Source of the DNA: an uncultured Lachnospiraceae bacterium
GTDB lineage: Bacteria; Bacillota; Clostridia; Lachnospirales; Lachnospiraceae
NCBI GenBank assembly: GCA_934320895.1
Contig: CAKRFY010000004.1
Span: 62,001 to 126,000, forward strand
Direction of reading: 5' to 3'
DNA length: 64,000 bases
In this document: positions 26,485 through 35,551 of the stretch, in pieces
How positions within the stretch are numbered: position 1 is the stretch's first letter
How the letters are laid out: every line of letters starts with the position of its first letter
Program-made: the position numbers and the translations under genes
The notes under the pieces: generated by a model
What the model saw: only the letters and a program-made list of their open reading frames with translations
Databases searched by the model: none
What the model was told of the DNA's origin: nothing

Positions 26485-26527
26485 AAAAAAGCCATGTAAT
26501 ACTTAATAAAAAATAGTATAACATGGC
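26485..26527 (-). terminator. codY intrinsic terminator
   Basis: A 13-bp stem with one mismatch (26491-26503 with 26515-26527), AT-rich loop and six T on the minus strand lies 10 bp after the codY stop. It should end the comM-dprA-topA-codY transcript. Confidence 0.8.
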
Positions 26528-26536
26528 ATAATAATA

Positions 26537-27310
26537 CTATATATTTTGTGCGATTATATCCTCACACAATAAATCATTTACAATATGTATGGTCGTCCCC
26601 TTCATACCCGAAGACTTCGTTTCAATTATACCTGCACTCTCACATTTTTTCAAAGCATTCACTATAACAGACCTGGTAATACCAACTTTATCTGCCAGCC
26701 TGCTTGTAATAAGTATCCCTTTTCTTTTCCCGCCAAGTTCCTCAAGAACACATATCATAGCATGCGCCTCAAGCCTCGACAGTGTTTTTACAGCCGCATG
26801 TATGTCCTGCTCTTTATGATACTCCTCAGAGACTTCCTCACTCTCTGCCCTCTGCATCGCAAGACCTATAACTGTCGTACCATATTCTGTCAGAATGATA
26901 TCATCTATAGAAAATATATCTTTTTTTCTATAGACAAACAAGGTTCCCAGCCTTTTTCCTGACATGCATACCGGTGCGACCATCGCCTGATACTCTATTA
27001 TATTATCGCATTCAAGCCCAATAGTCAACAAATTTACATTTTCTTTTGTAGACAATATATTCATAAATCTGTCACTTAATGCACTATCTATATACTCACC
27101 GTATTTTATCTCTCTAAGTTTTGGCAGGATCTCAATATCTGCACACTCCTTTAAACCTAGTACTTTTCCCTTTTTACTCGTAAGCAGTACATTTACATGC
27201 AGCTCACTTGACAACACTTCACAAAACTGTCTGAAATCAATCTTGTCAGACTCCTGTTCTGTAAGAAGTTTATTTATTTTTCTAGTTTTATCTAACAAAT
27301 CCAAGCTCAT
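26537..27310 (-). CDS. codY: Global nutritional repressor CodY
   Basis: CodY senses branched-chain amino acids and GTP and represses stationary-phase, motility and transport genes in Firmicutes. The 257-residue protein has an N-terminal GAF domain and a C-terminal winged helix whose recognition part reads SRLADKVGITRSVIVNAL, followed by ESAGIIETKSSGMKGT, the CodY signature. It starts 4 bp after topA and precedes the fla/che operon. The topA...codY-flgB order is like that of Bacillus subtilis, with the xerC-clpQY genes missing in between. Confidence 0.96.
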   Translation of the reverse strand: MSLDLLDKTRKINKLLTEQESDKIDFRQFCEVLSSELHVNVLLTSKKGKVLGLKECADIEILPKLREIKYGEYIDSALSDRFMNILSTKENVNLLTIGLECDNIIEYQAMVAPVCMSGKRLGTLFVYRKKDIFSIDDIILTEYGTTVIGLAMQRAESEEVSEEYHKEQDIHAAVKTLSRLEAHAMICVLEELGGKRKGILITSRLADKVGITRSVIVNALKKCESAGIIETKSSGMKGTTIHIVNDLLCEDIIAQNI

Positions 27311-27314
27311 CTTA

Positions 27315-29381
27315 TTATTTTTCCCTTGCTTTCACAAAACCACACTGCTCATCCATACAAACAAGTTTGTTTCCCTTTTCAACCATCGGCCCTCCACAAT
27401 CAGGACATTTTTCTACAGACGGTTTCTGCCATGACATAAAATCACATTCAGGATATGCACTGCATCCAAAATATCTTCTGCCTTTTTTTGTCTTTTTTAT
27501 CACAATATCCGCCCCACACTTAGGACATTTTACACCGATTTTTTCATAATAAGGCTTTGTATTTTTACATTCTGGAAAACCAGGACATGCAAGGAATTTT
27601 CCATGTGGGCCGTATTTTACTACCATATTTCTTCCACATTCCTCACATATCACATCTGTAACTTCATCTTCTATTTTTATCTGTTCGATTTCCTTTTGAG
27701 CTATTTCCACAGCTTCATGAAGATCGGGATAAAAATTTTCTACAACCGTCTTCCATTTTACAGAGCCATCTTCCACACGGTCTAAAAGCCCTTCCATATA
27801 CGCGGTAAAATTCACATCTACGATACTTGCAAACGACTTTTTCATAATGTTGTTTACAACTTCACCAAGCTCCGTAATATACAGATTTTTCTGCTCTTTT
27901 GCAACATAATGTCTGTTTATTATCGTTGATATCGTCGGCGCATATGTACTTGGCCTTCCAATGCCAAGTTCCTCAAGAGTTTTTACAAGCGATGCCTCCG
28001 TAAAATGTGCCGGTGGCTGTGTAAAATGCTGTTTCTTATCTACCTCACCAAGTTTGAGTTCCATATCTTTTTCAAGTTTTTTCGACAATGTCTTTTTATC
28101 TATCTTATCTTCTTCTGTCTGATAAACAGATAGATATCCTGAAAACACAACTTTTGATGATGCAGATGTAAATCTGTATTTATCTGAATCGATCTTAACT
28201 GACTTTGTCTCATATTTTGCTGCTGACATCTGGCTTGCAAGAAAGCGCTTCCATATAAGCTGATAAAGCCTGAACTGGTCTCTCGACAAAGAGTCTTTCA
28301 CCTGTGCAGGTGTCAGATCAACGTATGTCGGTCTTATCGCCTCATGTGCATCCTGAATCTTTTTTGAACTTTTCTTTGTTTTTTCTTCCTGATTCAGATA
28401 ATCTTCGCCATAGTTTTCTTTTATATATTCTGCCGCGTTGTTTTTAGCTTCCTCTGAGATTCGTGTCGAATCAGTACGAAGATATGTTATAAGACCTAGT
28501 GTACCCTTTCCCTTTATTGCAACACCTTCATATAATCCCTGAGCCAGTCTCATAGTTTTCTGTGTAGCAAAATTCAAAGTTTTTGCGGCTTCCTGCTGCA
28601 ATGTACTTGTAGTGAATGGAAGTGGACTTTTTTTCGTCCTTCCAGATGTCTTTATATCTGAAATCTTAAATTTAGATTTCTGTATCTCATCAATTATCGA
28701 CTCTGCCTGTTGTTCTGACTCGATCGACATCTTTTCTTTTATAGTTCCGTAAAAATCTGCTGTAAGTGGCTTTTTCTCACCATCGATCTTAAATTCTCCC
28801 GATAAAGTCCAGTATTCTTTTGCTATAAAAGCATTTATCTGTTCTTCTCTGTCAGCAATTATCCTAAGAGTAACTGACTGGACTCTTCCTGCACTAAGTC
28901 CCCTCTTTACCTTAGCCCATAAGACAGGACTTATCTGGTATCCAACCATTCTGTCAAGTACTCTTCTTGCCTGCTGCGCATCGACAAGATCCATATCTAT
29001 TTCTCTTGCCTGTTTTATCGACTGCTTAACGGCATTTTTTGTTATCTCATTAAATGTGATACGCCTTGCATTCTTGTCATCAAGCTTAAGTGCCTTTGAC
29101 AAATGCCATGAAATCGCCTCTCCCTCACGGTCAGGGTCAGTTGCAAGATATACTTTGTCAGCTTTTTTTGCCTCTTTTCTGAGTTTTGCAAGAAGTTCCC
29201 CTTTTCCTCTGATCGTAATATACTTAGGCTCAAAATCATTTTCAATATCTATCCCGAGCTGACTTTTCGGCAAATCTCTCACATGACCATTCGAGGCAAC
29301 TACCTCATAAGAACTTCCCAAAAACTTTTTAATAGTCGTAGCTTTTGATGGCGACTCAACAATTACCAGATTCTTAGCCAT
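27315..29381 (-). CDS. topA: DNA topoisomerase I
   Basis: This type IA topoisomerase relaxes negative supercoils. The 688-residue protein has the Toprim domain with TDPDREGEAI (residues 81-90) and the catalytic Tyr300 in LITYLRTDSTRIS. Three C-terminal zinc-ribbon modules have four-cysteine sets: CEECGRNM, CPKCGADI and CPDCGGPM, each with its second cysteine pair. It lies between dprA and codY. Confidence 0.97.
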   Translation of the reverse strand: MAKNLVIVESPSKATTIKKFLGSSYEVVASNGHVRDLPKSQLGIDIENDFEPKYITIRGKGELLAKLRKEAKKADKVYLATDPDREGEAISWHLSKALKLDDKNARRITFNEITKNAVKQSIKQAREIDMDLVDAQQARRVLDRMVGYQISPVLWAKVKRGLSAGRVQSVTLRIIADREEQINAFIAKEYWTLSGEFKIDGEKKPLTADFYGTIKEKMSIESEQQAESIIDEIQKSKFKISDIKTSGRTKKSPLPFTTSTLQQEAAKTLNFATQKTMRLAQGLYEGVAIKGKGTLGLITYLRTDSTRISEEAKNNAAEYIKENYGEDYLNQEEKTKKSSKKIQDAHEAIRPTYVDLTPAQVKDSLSRDQFRLYQLIWKRFLASQMSAAKYETKSVKIDSDKYRFTSASSKVVFSGYLSVYQTEEDKIDKKTLSKKLEKDMELKLGEVDKKQHFTQPPAHFTEASLVKTLEELGIGRPSTYAPTISTIINRHYVAKEQKNLYITELGEVVNNIMKKSFASIVDVNFTAYMEGLLDRVEDGSVKWKTVVENFYPDLHEAVEIAQKEIEQIKIEDEVTDVICEECGRNMVVKYGPHGKFLACPGFPECKNTKPYYEKIGVKCPKCGADIVIKKTKKGRRYFGCSAYPECDFMSWQKPSVEKCPDCGGPMVEKGNKLVCMDEQCGFVKAREK

Positions 29382-29416
29382 ACTGTTTCCTTCCTTTCAA
29401 CAAAGTTTGCAGCACT

Positions 29417-30523
29417 TTATATCTTTATCGCATAATAATTGTTTCCTATCGTGGTAACAAGTCCTTTAAGCTCCAAAGATATGAGTTTATCCATCACAAC
29501 CGGTATCCTCATACCAGTCTGCTCTGCAACTTCTGACACATGTGCCGGTTCCAAACTTAAACTAGCATACACTATTTTTTCAGCGGTTTCAAGCAAAAGA
29601 TTATTTTTTTTATTTTTAAAGTTGACATCTTCACTATAAAATATGCCAAGCGCATCTAAAATATCTCTCCCATTTGTAACTAATGCAGCACCATTTTTTA
29701 TAAGTTCATTGCTTCCCTGATAAAAATCATCATTTATACTTCCCGGAACCACAAAAATGTCTTTCCCCTGTTCAAGTCCAAGTTCTGCTGTAATCAAAGA
29801 ACCACTCTTTTTACCTGCCTGGATGACGAGTATTCCGTCTGACAATCCGCTTATTATACAATTTCTTCTTGGAAAGTTTCCCGCCGCGGGAAATGTTCCT
29901 GGCGCATATTCAGAGATAATTCCTCCCCTTGTCTGCATCATCATATATTCATTTATGTGCTGTTTCGGATAGCAGATATCAATACCACAACCCAGCACTC
30001 CAAATGTCTTTCCAGTAACAACTGACATCGCTCCTATCTGGCTTTTTATATCAATCCCTCTCGCAAGACCACTTATGACCTGTACACCATATTTTGCCAG
30101 TTCTCTTCCAAACTTCTCAGCCGTACATCTTGCCTCATATGCAGCATTTCTTGCCCCGACAACAGCCACAGCAGGTTTTGAAGGATCAGGTAGTTCTCCT
30201 TTGTAAAAAAGATTGTATGGAGGATCATATATATTCTTAAGTTTTTCCGGATAGTCAGATGCCCCGATATATGTGAACCCAATATTTTTTTCACATAAAT
30301 TCTCCCATCTTTTTTGAATCTTCACATAATTTCTACTGTCAATTATTTTTTGTATAATTTCTTTTCTTATTCCAGGCACTTTATATATATCATCTGGTTT
30401 TGCATTAAAGATTTCTCTCTCACTGCCAAAAAAATCCATTAGTTTACCGATTGTTTTGCTTCCAACCCCACCTATACCAACAAGCCAGAACGCAAACATT
30501 TTATCCTTATCATTTTCTAACAC
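29417..30523 (-). CDS. dprA: DNA-processing protein DprA (Smf)
   Basis: DprA loads RecA on incoming single-stranded DNA during transformation. The Rossmann-like SMF domain has VVGARNAAYE, SGLARGIDIKSQ and VLGCGIDICYP. An N-terminal helix-hairpin-helix-like part and a C-terminal winged helix (from about residue 300) flank it. The start is uncertain: the GTG at 30523 overlaps the comM end and has GGGGG 7 nt upstream, while a TTG at 30538 would add five residues. It overlaps comM by 7 bp. Confidence 0.94.
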   Translation of the reverse strand: MLENDKDKMFAFWLVGIGGVGSKTIGKLMDFFGSEREIFNAKPDDIYKVPGIRKEIIQKIIDSRNYVKIQKRWENLCEKNIGFTYIGASDYPEKLKNIYDPPYNLFYKGELPDPSKPAVAVVGARNAAYEARCTAEKFGRELAKYGVQVISGLARGIDIKSQIGAMSVVTGKTFGVLGCGIDICYPKQHINEYMMMQTRGGIISEYAPGTFPAAGNFPRRNCIISGLSDGILVIQAGKKSGSLITAELGLEQGKDIFVVPGSINDDFYQGSNELIKNGAALVTNGRDILDALGIFYSEDVNFKNKKNNLLLETAEKIVYASLSLEPAHVSEVAEQTGMRIPVVMDKLISLELKGLVTTIGNNYYAIKI

Positions 30524-32058
30524 GATGCCACCCCCCAATACTTCTTATCAACAGTCCGGTAACATAGAGCCTCTGATATATGTTCTCTTTTTATTTTGTT
30601 ACTCTCTTCCATGTCAGCTATCGTCCTTGCAGTTTTCAAAACCTTGTGATATGCTCTCGCACTGAAATCCAAAGTATCAAATGTCTGTTCAATAAAATCT
30701 TTCGCTTCACTTTCCATAACACAATATTTTTTTATCATTCCTGCCTGAAGCTGTGAATTAAATAATATACCATCATTTTTATATCTCTTTTTCTGTATAA
30801 AATGAACATTCTCAACACGCTTTCGTATCTCGGCGGAGCTTTCACTTTTCGTCCCGCTGCTTATCTCATCATATTTCAGTATAACTGTCTCCGAAAAAAT
30901 ATCTATCCTGTCTAGCAACGGCTTACTTATCCTTCCAAGATAGTTTCTTATCTGCCCCTGTGAGCAGCTGCATTTTCTTCTGTCGGGATAATATCCGCAC
31001 TTGCAGGGATTAAGAGCAGCCGTAAGCTGAAACTTTGCCGGATAACGACAGCTGCCCTCAAGCCTTGAGACATTTACATAACCATCCTCCAACGGCTGCC
31101 TCATAACTTCAAGTGTCTGTCTCTGAAATTCAGGCAGTTCATCTAAGAAAAGAACTCCCCCTGACGCAAGACTTACTTCACCAGGTTTTGGATATCTCCC
31201 ACCTCCTGCAAGAGCAGTCTGCGTTACAGTATGGTGTGGAGCTCTGAAAGGTCTTTTTAATACTACCGGCATCTCTTTATTTAACATTCCTGAGACACTG
31301 TATATCTTTGATATCTCCATACGTTCAGAAAATGTAAGTTTGGGCATGATTCCCGGAATACACTGTGCTATCATTGTTTTTCCTGTTCCAGGTGCGCCTA
31401 TAAGTGCAATATTATGCATACCTGACACTGCCGCCTCTACTGCTCTCTTAGCACCACCTTGTCCCTTTATATCCGAAAAATCAACCTCTGGCTGATTATC
31501 TGCCCCCTCAAAATCAAATGAGTTTTCCGACAAAAAGTTCTCTAACTCATCATTTCTTATAATATCAAGCATCTCATTAAGGCTTGATATACCTATAATT
31601 CCAATCTTACTTACTATTCCTGCCTCCAAAACATTGTCATTTGGCACAATGCAGTATTTAAATCCATTTTCATATGCTGTATAAACTCTGGGAAGTACGC
31701 CATTTACTGATTTTACTTTTCCATCAAGACTTAGTTCACCGATAAATAGAATCTGTTTTAAGAAATCTTTGTCTATATATCCAAATGCAGCAAGAATAGC
31801 CGCAGCTATAGACAGGTCAAAAGCTGTTCCGTCTTTTCTGATATCAGCAGGGGAAAGATTTATCGTTATTTTTTTAGGTGGAAATCTGTATCCACTGTTT
31901 TTTAACGCTATCCGCACTCTTTCCCTTGCCTCTTTTACTTCTGATGACAGATATCCAACAAGCATGAGCCCCGGAAGCCCATCTGAGATATCCGCTTCAA
32001 CATGTACCACGCAGCCGTCTATCCCGCAGACAGCCGCACTAAATGTTTCACTATACAT
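30517..32058 (-). CDS. comM: ComM/YifB-type AAA+ ATPase (Mg-chelatase-like)
   Basis: The ComM helicase promotes branch migration during natural transformation. The 513-residue protein has an N-terminal Lon-like fold with GLPGLMLVGY and NLSPADIRKDGTAFDL, the AAA+ module with GAPGTGKTMIAQ and GGVLFLDELPEF, and a C-terminal Mg-chelatase domain. CGYYPD and CSC cysteines lie in an insert near residue 355. GGAGG is 7 nt before the ATG. With dprA it forms a DNA-uptake-related pair. Confidence 0.93.
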   Translation of the reverse strand: MYSETFSAAVCGIDGCVVHVEADISDGLPGLMLVGYLSSEVKEARERVRIALKNSGYRFPPKKITINLSPADIRKDGTAFDLSIAAAILAAFGYIDKDFLKQILFIGELSLDGKVKSVNGVLPRVYTAYENGFKYCIVPNDNVLEAGIVSKIGIIGISSLNEMLDIIRNDELENFLSENSFDFEGADNQPEVDFSDIKGQGGAKRAVEAAVSGMHNIALIGAPGTGKTMIAQCIPGIMPKLTFSERMEISKIYSVSGMLNKEMPVVLKRPFRAPHHTVTQTALAGGGRYPKPGEVSLASGGVLFLDELPEFQRQTLEVMRQPLEDGYVNVSRLEGSCRYPAKFQLTAALNPCKCGYYPDRRKCSCSQGQIRNYLGRISKPLLDRIDIFSETVILKYDEISSGTKSESSAEIRKRVENVHFIQKKRYKNDGILFNSQLQAGMIKKYCVMESEAKDFIEQTFDTLDFSARAYHKVLKTARTIADMEESNKIKREHISEALCYRTVDKKYWGVASC

Positions 32059-32105
32059 AGTCCTACCTCCATGTACAGTAAACCACCCTGTAAATCATAA
32101 TCAAT

Positions 32106-32134
32106 ATATTAACAAAATAATTTTCTTCTGACAA
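32106..32134 (-). promoter_or_regulatory. Candidate sigma-A promoter for comM-dprA-topA-codY
   Basis: TTGTCA (32129-32134) and TAATAT (32106-32111) are separated by 17 bp on the minus strand, about 45 bp upstream of comM. This is a good vegetative promoter match and the only one seen ahead of the four-gene run. Confidence 0.6.
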
Positions 32135-32148
32135 CATGCTTTAACCAA

Positions 32149-32601
32149 TTATTTGTCAAGAATCTTCTTTAATTCTTCCATAAAAGTATCTACATCCTTA
32201 AATTCCCTGTATATAGATGCAAACCTGACATATGCAACAGCATTAAGTTTTTCCAGTCTTTTCATAACAAGTTCGCCAATAAAACTGCTCGGTATCTCAT
32301 TTACTTCCCTGTTAAAAACTTCTGCTTCCACATTATCCACAAGTGCATTCATATCGTCCACTGAGATAGGAAGTTTATGACATGACCTAAACACACCTCT
32401 TTCTATTTTTGAACGATCATACGGTTCTCTTGTCTGATCTTTTTTTATCACTACAAGTGGTATCGATTCCACCTTTTCATATGTAGTAAATCTTTTGTTG
32501 CATTTATCGCACTGCCTTCTTCGTCTTATAGATGCATTTTCATCTGCCGGCCTTGAATCTATAACCCTTGTATCTGCTTCTCCGCAAAATGGACATTTCA
32601 T
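32149..32601 (-). CDS. nrdR: Transcriptional repressor NrdR
   Basis: NrdR represses ribonucleotide reductase genes in response to dATP/ATP. The 150-residue protein begins with a zinc ribbon (CPFCGEADTRVIDSRPA and then CDKCNKRFTTYE) and has an ATP-cone domain (VIKKDQTREPYDRSKIERGV). The ATG at 32601 follows GGAGG by 8 nt, giving the standard length. It sits between ylmC and comM with its own promoter. Confidence 0.97.
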   Translation of the reverse strand: MKCPFCGEADTRVIDSRPADENASIRRRRQCDKCNKRFTTYEKVESIPLVVIKKDQTREPYDRSKIERGVFRSCHKLPISVDDMNALVDNVEAEVFNREVNEIPSSFIGELVMKRLEKLNAVAYVRFASIYREFKDVDTFMEELKKILDK

Positions 32602-32639
32602 GATTATTTCCTCCATTCACAATATCTGTATCAAAATCA

Positions 32640-32668
32640 ATTATAATAGAAGAAATATAAAATGTCCA
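32640..32668 (-). promoter_or_regulatory. Candidate sigma-A promoter for nrdR
   Basis: TGGACA (32663-32668) and TATAAT (32640-32645) lie 17 bp apart on the minus strand, about 38 bp upstream of the nrdR start. The match to the vegetative consensus is strong. Confidence 0.65.
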
Positions 32669-32680
32669 TCAAATAAATAA

Positions 32681-32941
32681 CTACCATTCACACTTATGAA
32701 GGCATTTTGCGGCTTCAATTTCAACAAGGACAACATCCGAACCTATTCGTTTGACGCACTCATAAGGAATCAGATATTCACTATCACGTCCTATAATCCC
32801 AAATATCTTACATGGCCCCGGTATTATCAGTGTACAGATCCTGCCTGTATGTTCCTCAAAATCCACATCACAGATATTACCAAGTCTCTCCCCATCACAA
32901 ACATTGACTACTTCCTTCTCCCTGAGCTCACAAATTCTCAT
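32681..32941 (-). CDS. YlmC/YmxH-family PRC-barrel protein
   Basis: This 86-residue protein begins MRICELREKEVVNVCDGERL, followed by GNICDVDFE, the signature of the YlmC/YmxH family, which is a small PRC-barrel fold. In Firmicutes these genes are linked to sporulation loci, as here next to sigG. The function is unknown. It follows sigG by 15 bp and is probably co-transcribed. Confidence 0.88.
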   Translation of the reverse strand: MRICELREKEVVNVCDGERLGNICDVDFEEHTGRICTLIIPGPCKIFGIIGRDSEYLIPYECVKRIGSDVVLVEIEAAKCLHKCEW

Positions 32942-32956
32942 ACATCCCCCATATTA

Positions 32957-33730
32957 TTACAAATACTGCTTCATAACCTTAAGTGCTCTCTTTTCAAGTC
33001 TGCTCACCTGAGCCTGTGAAATACTTATCTCATTGGCAACCTCCATTTGCGTTTTACCCTCATAATATCTCATTTTAATTATCCGGTGTTCTCTCTCTGA
33101 CAGATGGTCTATCGCTGCTTTTATCGACATTTTCTCCACCCAGTCTTCTTCGAGATTCTTTTTATCACTTATCTGATCCATAATGTACAGAGTATCCCCT
33201 CCCTCTGCAAATACAGGTTCATAAAGTGAAACCGGACTCTGTATAGCATCTAGTGCAAATGCTACATCTTCAGGTGTTGCTTCAAGCAGCTTTGCTATCT
33301 GTTCTATCCCCGGCTCCTTCTCGCTTTGTTTCATCAATGCTTCTTTCGCATATATTGCTTTATATGCAAGGTCTCTTACAGACCTGCTTACTCTTATACT
33401 GTTATTGTCCCTTAAATACCTTCTTATCTCCCCTATTATCATAGGAACAGCATAAGTCGAAAATTTTACATTCATTGTAACATCAAAATGATCTATAGCC
33501 TTCATAAGCCCCACACAGCCAATCTGAAAAAGATCATCACTATTTTCCCCGGCTGCCCCAAATCTCTGTATAATGCTTAATACCAGCCTTAAATTTCCCT
33601 TAATAAATTTTTCTCTCGCTTCTCTGTCACCTTTCCTTATCTTTTCAAACAGTTCCTTCTTTTCTTTTTCTGTAAGTAATGGTAATTTTGATGTATTCAC
33701 ACCACATATCTCTACTTTATATACAGCCAT
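32957..33730 (-). CDS. sigG: Forespore sigma factor SigG
   Basis: SigG directs late forespore transcription. The 257-residue protein starts with YKVEICGVNTSKLPLL, the SigG-specific N-terminal extension known to bind anti-sigma factors. Region 2 (DLFQIGCVGLMKAIDHFD) and region 4 (KTQMEVANEISISQAQVSRL) are intact. It lies after sigE, the usual spoIIGA-sigE-sigG order, and indicates genuine sporulation potential. Confidence 0.97.
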   Translation of the reverse strand: MAVYKVEICGVNTSKLPLLTEKEKKELFEKIRKGDREAREKFIKGNLRLVLSIIQRFGAAGENSDDLFQIGCVGLMKAIDHFDVTMNVKFSTYAVPMIIGEIRRYLRDNNSIRVSRSVRDLAYKAIYAKEALMKQSEKEPGIEQIAKLLEATPEDVAFALDAIQSPVSLYEPVFAEGGDTLYIMDQISDKKNLEEDWVEKMSIKAAIDHLSEREHRIIKMRYYEGKTQMEVANEISISQAQVSRLEKRALKVMKQYL

Positions 33731-33793
33731 TGAAACCTCCAGATATTCACAATTTCAGCTTATATAAAATAGGATTTACCAAATGTAATATTA

Positions 33794-34534
33794 TTATTCC
33801 ATCCTTACTATTTCTTTTTTAAGACGCCTTATTATCTTTTTCTCAAGTCTTGATATATACGACTGCGATATACCCATCATATCTGCAACTTCTTTCTGTG
33901 TCTTTTCCTCTCCATCTCTTGAATTTAATCCAAATCTTAATTCTATTATCATACGTTCTCTCTTACTTAATTTCTGAAGTGCGAGCCTTAACAGCTTTTT
34001 ATCAACTTCATCCTCCATATCCTTTGATATTATATTTTCATCTGTACCAAGAATATCAGATAAAAGCAGTTCATTTCCATCCCAGTCAACATTTAATGGT
34101 TCATCGATCGAGACTTCAAGTTTAAGTTTATTGTTTCTCCTCAGATACATAAGTATCTCATTTTCTATGCACCTTGATGCATATGTGGCAAGTTTGATAT
34201 TCTTAAGCGGATTAAATGTATTTATCGCTTTGATAAGGCCTATAGTACCTATAGATATAAGGTCTTCTACACCAACTCCAGTGTTATCAAACTTTTTTGC
34301 TATGTATACAACAAGCCTGAGATTATGTTCAATAAGGCTGCTTCTGGCCTCCTTGTCATCATCTGAGCCAAGCTTTTTCATCACCTGTTCCTCTTCCTCC
34401 ACTGTAAGCGGGGCAGGAAGGATCTCAGCTCCTCCAATATAGTGTATTTCCCCTCCTCTTCTTGGAAATATAAATCCCCTTATCTCTGACATCATCCTGA
34501 ATTGAAATTTGTTTGGCATTGAAATCTTTACCAT
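33794..34534 (-). CDS. sigE: Mother-cell sigma factor SigE (pro-sigma-E)
   Basis: SigE is the first mother-cell sigma factor and is made as an inactive precursor. The start at 34534 follows AAAGGAGG by 5 nt and gives 246 residues. An N-terminal basic, hydrophobic pro-peptide of roughly 30 residues ends before [10 protein letters not shown], the part corresponding to the Bacillus cleavage site YYIGG. Region 2 ([18 protein letters not shown]) and region 4 ([20 protein letters not shown]) are present. The protease SpoIIGA is encoded just upstream. Confidence 0.96.
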   Translation of the reverse strand: MVKISMPNKFQFRMMSEIRGFIFPRRGGEIHYIGGAEILPAPLTVEEEEQVMKKLGSDDDKEARSSLIEHNLRLVVYIAKKFDNTGVGVEDLISIGTIGLIKAINTFNPLKNIKLATYASRCIENEILMYLRRNNKLKLEVSIDEPLNVDWDGNELLLSDILGTDENIISKDMEDEVDKKLLRLALQKLSKRERMIIELRFGLNSRDGEEKTQKEVADMMGISQSYISRLEKKIIRRLKKEIVRME

Positions 34535-34563
34535 TTTGTCCTCCTTTTCGCACCTCTGCTTTT

Positions 34564-35376
34564 TTATTTTTTGTCGGAGCAATTTAAAATCATCTGAATA
34601 TCGCTGTTATCATCTATTTCACTACTTAATGCTCCCAAAAAATTCATCATCACTTTACCATTTTGGAATATCACTTTTTCAAATCTGAAAGTTTCCAGCA
34701 TACCGTTTCCACCTATTGAACTATAAGGTATAAGCAACGGTTTCTGAATGTCACGTATTCCTGTCTGTACAGCTGTTTTTTCTGATATTATATTTACAGG
34801 TTCATTTGTATATGGACTTGAAAGTTTATTTCCTGTATCATACAGAACATTTATTGCCGTATGCGTATCCCCCTGAATAAGTGTAGCCTTCAAAATAGTT
34901 TCACATTTTTCCGCCTCACTTTTAATAATATTACGCATAACCATAAATAATACATAAAGTATCACAAATGATACGATCATTAGGAAAAACGCAGTTATGA
35001 CACTGACATTTCTTCCGTTTTCTATACATCTCTTCACTAACAAGAGACCACCGGCTGTAAGAATTGTGCAAAACAGCAAAAGGATAACATCCTTGATAAA
35101 TGTCCTTAACCTGTTTTTCCACATATATTCTTTGTATGTATATGCAATAGCCGTTAGCAGCATAATGCTTAAAATTGCATGAAGATAACCAGGAATGATC
35201 CCTCTCCCCTTAAGCTGACAGATTTTATATATCATAGAAAAAAAAGATACAACGGCCGAAGCCGCAACCCATCTAAACGGTGTGTATTCTTTTCTGCGAA
35301 TAAACGCCGTTATCCATACAAGAAATAAGTTCATAATAAAATTCAGAATCCAGTAAAAATCAGCATAAAATAAAAT
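34564..35376 (-). CDS. spoIIGA: Sporulation protease SpoIIGA (probable ATT start)
   Basis: SpoIIGA is the membrane aspartic protease that cleaves pro-sigma-E. About five N-terminal membrane helices are followed by a protease domain with the catalytic motif YDTGN and PYSSIGGNG. The first ATG, at 35334, has no ribosome-binding site and would cut off the conserved opening. In-frame sequence upstream reads [14 protein letters not shown], resembling the family's first helix. AGGAGG (35382-35387) lies 5 nt before an ATT codon at 35376, and a TAA closes the frame further up. I therefore infer ATT initiation, giving 270 residues. The spoIIGA identity itself is firm. Confidence 0.88.
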   Translation of the reverse strand: MLFYADFYWILNFIMNLFLVWITAFIRRKEYTPFRWVAASAVVSFFSMIYKICQLKGRGIIPGYLHAILSIMLLTAIAYTYKEYMWKNRLRTFIKDVILLLFCTILTAGGLLLVKRCIENGRNVSVITAFFLMIVSFVILYVLFMVMRNIIKSEAEKCETILKATLIQGDTHTAINVLYDTGNKLSSPYTNEPVNIISEKTAVQTGIRDIQKPLLIPYSSIGGNGMLETFRFEKVIFQNGKVMMNFLGALSSEIDDNSDIQMILNCSDKK

Positions 35377-35496
35377 CTCAACCTCCTGTACTTATGTGAT
35401 GTTGAGATTATATTACAATATCTTATATGCGAATTATGTCAAAATGTGCCAATGACGGCATAGTTTTTATTTTTCAATGCATGATCTGCCATAAAC

Positions 35497-35533
35497 AAAA
35501 AAACATGACAGTTTCTTAATTTAACTGTCATGT
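35497..35533 (-). terminator. Intrinsic terminator of the sulfatase gene
   Basis: An 11-bp perfect stem (ACATGACAGTT/AACTGTCATGT) with a short loop is followed on the minus strand by seven T. It lies 19 bp after the stop of the LTA-synthase-like gene. Confidence 0.85.
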
Positions 35534-35551
35534 CTCTTATAATAATTTATA

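Noticed and set aside
26118..26536. Possible riboswitch in the 420-bp codY-flgB gap
   Set aside because: The structures there are simple terminator stems and a dispersed repeat; none of the known riboswitch cores I could recall (for example c-di-GMP, preQ1, lysine) is recognisable.
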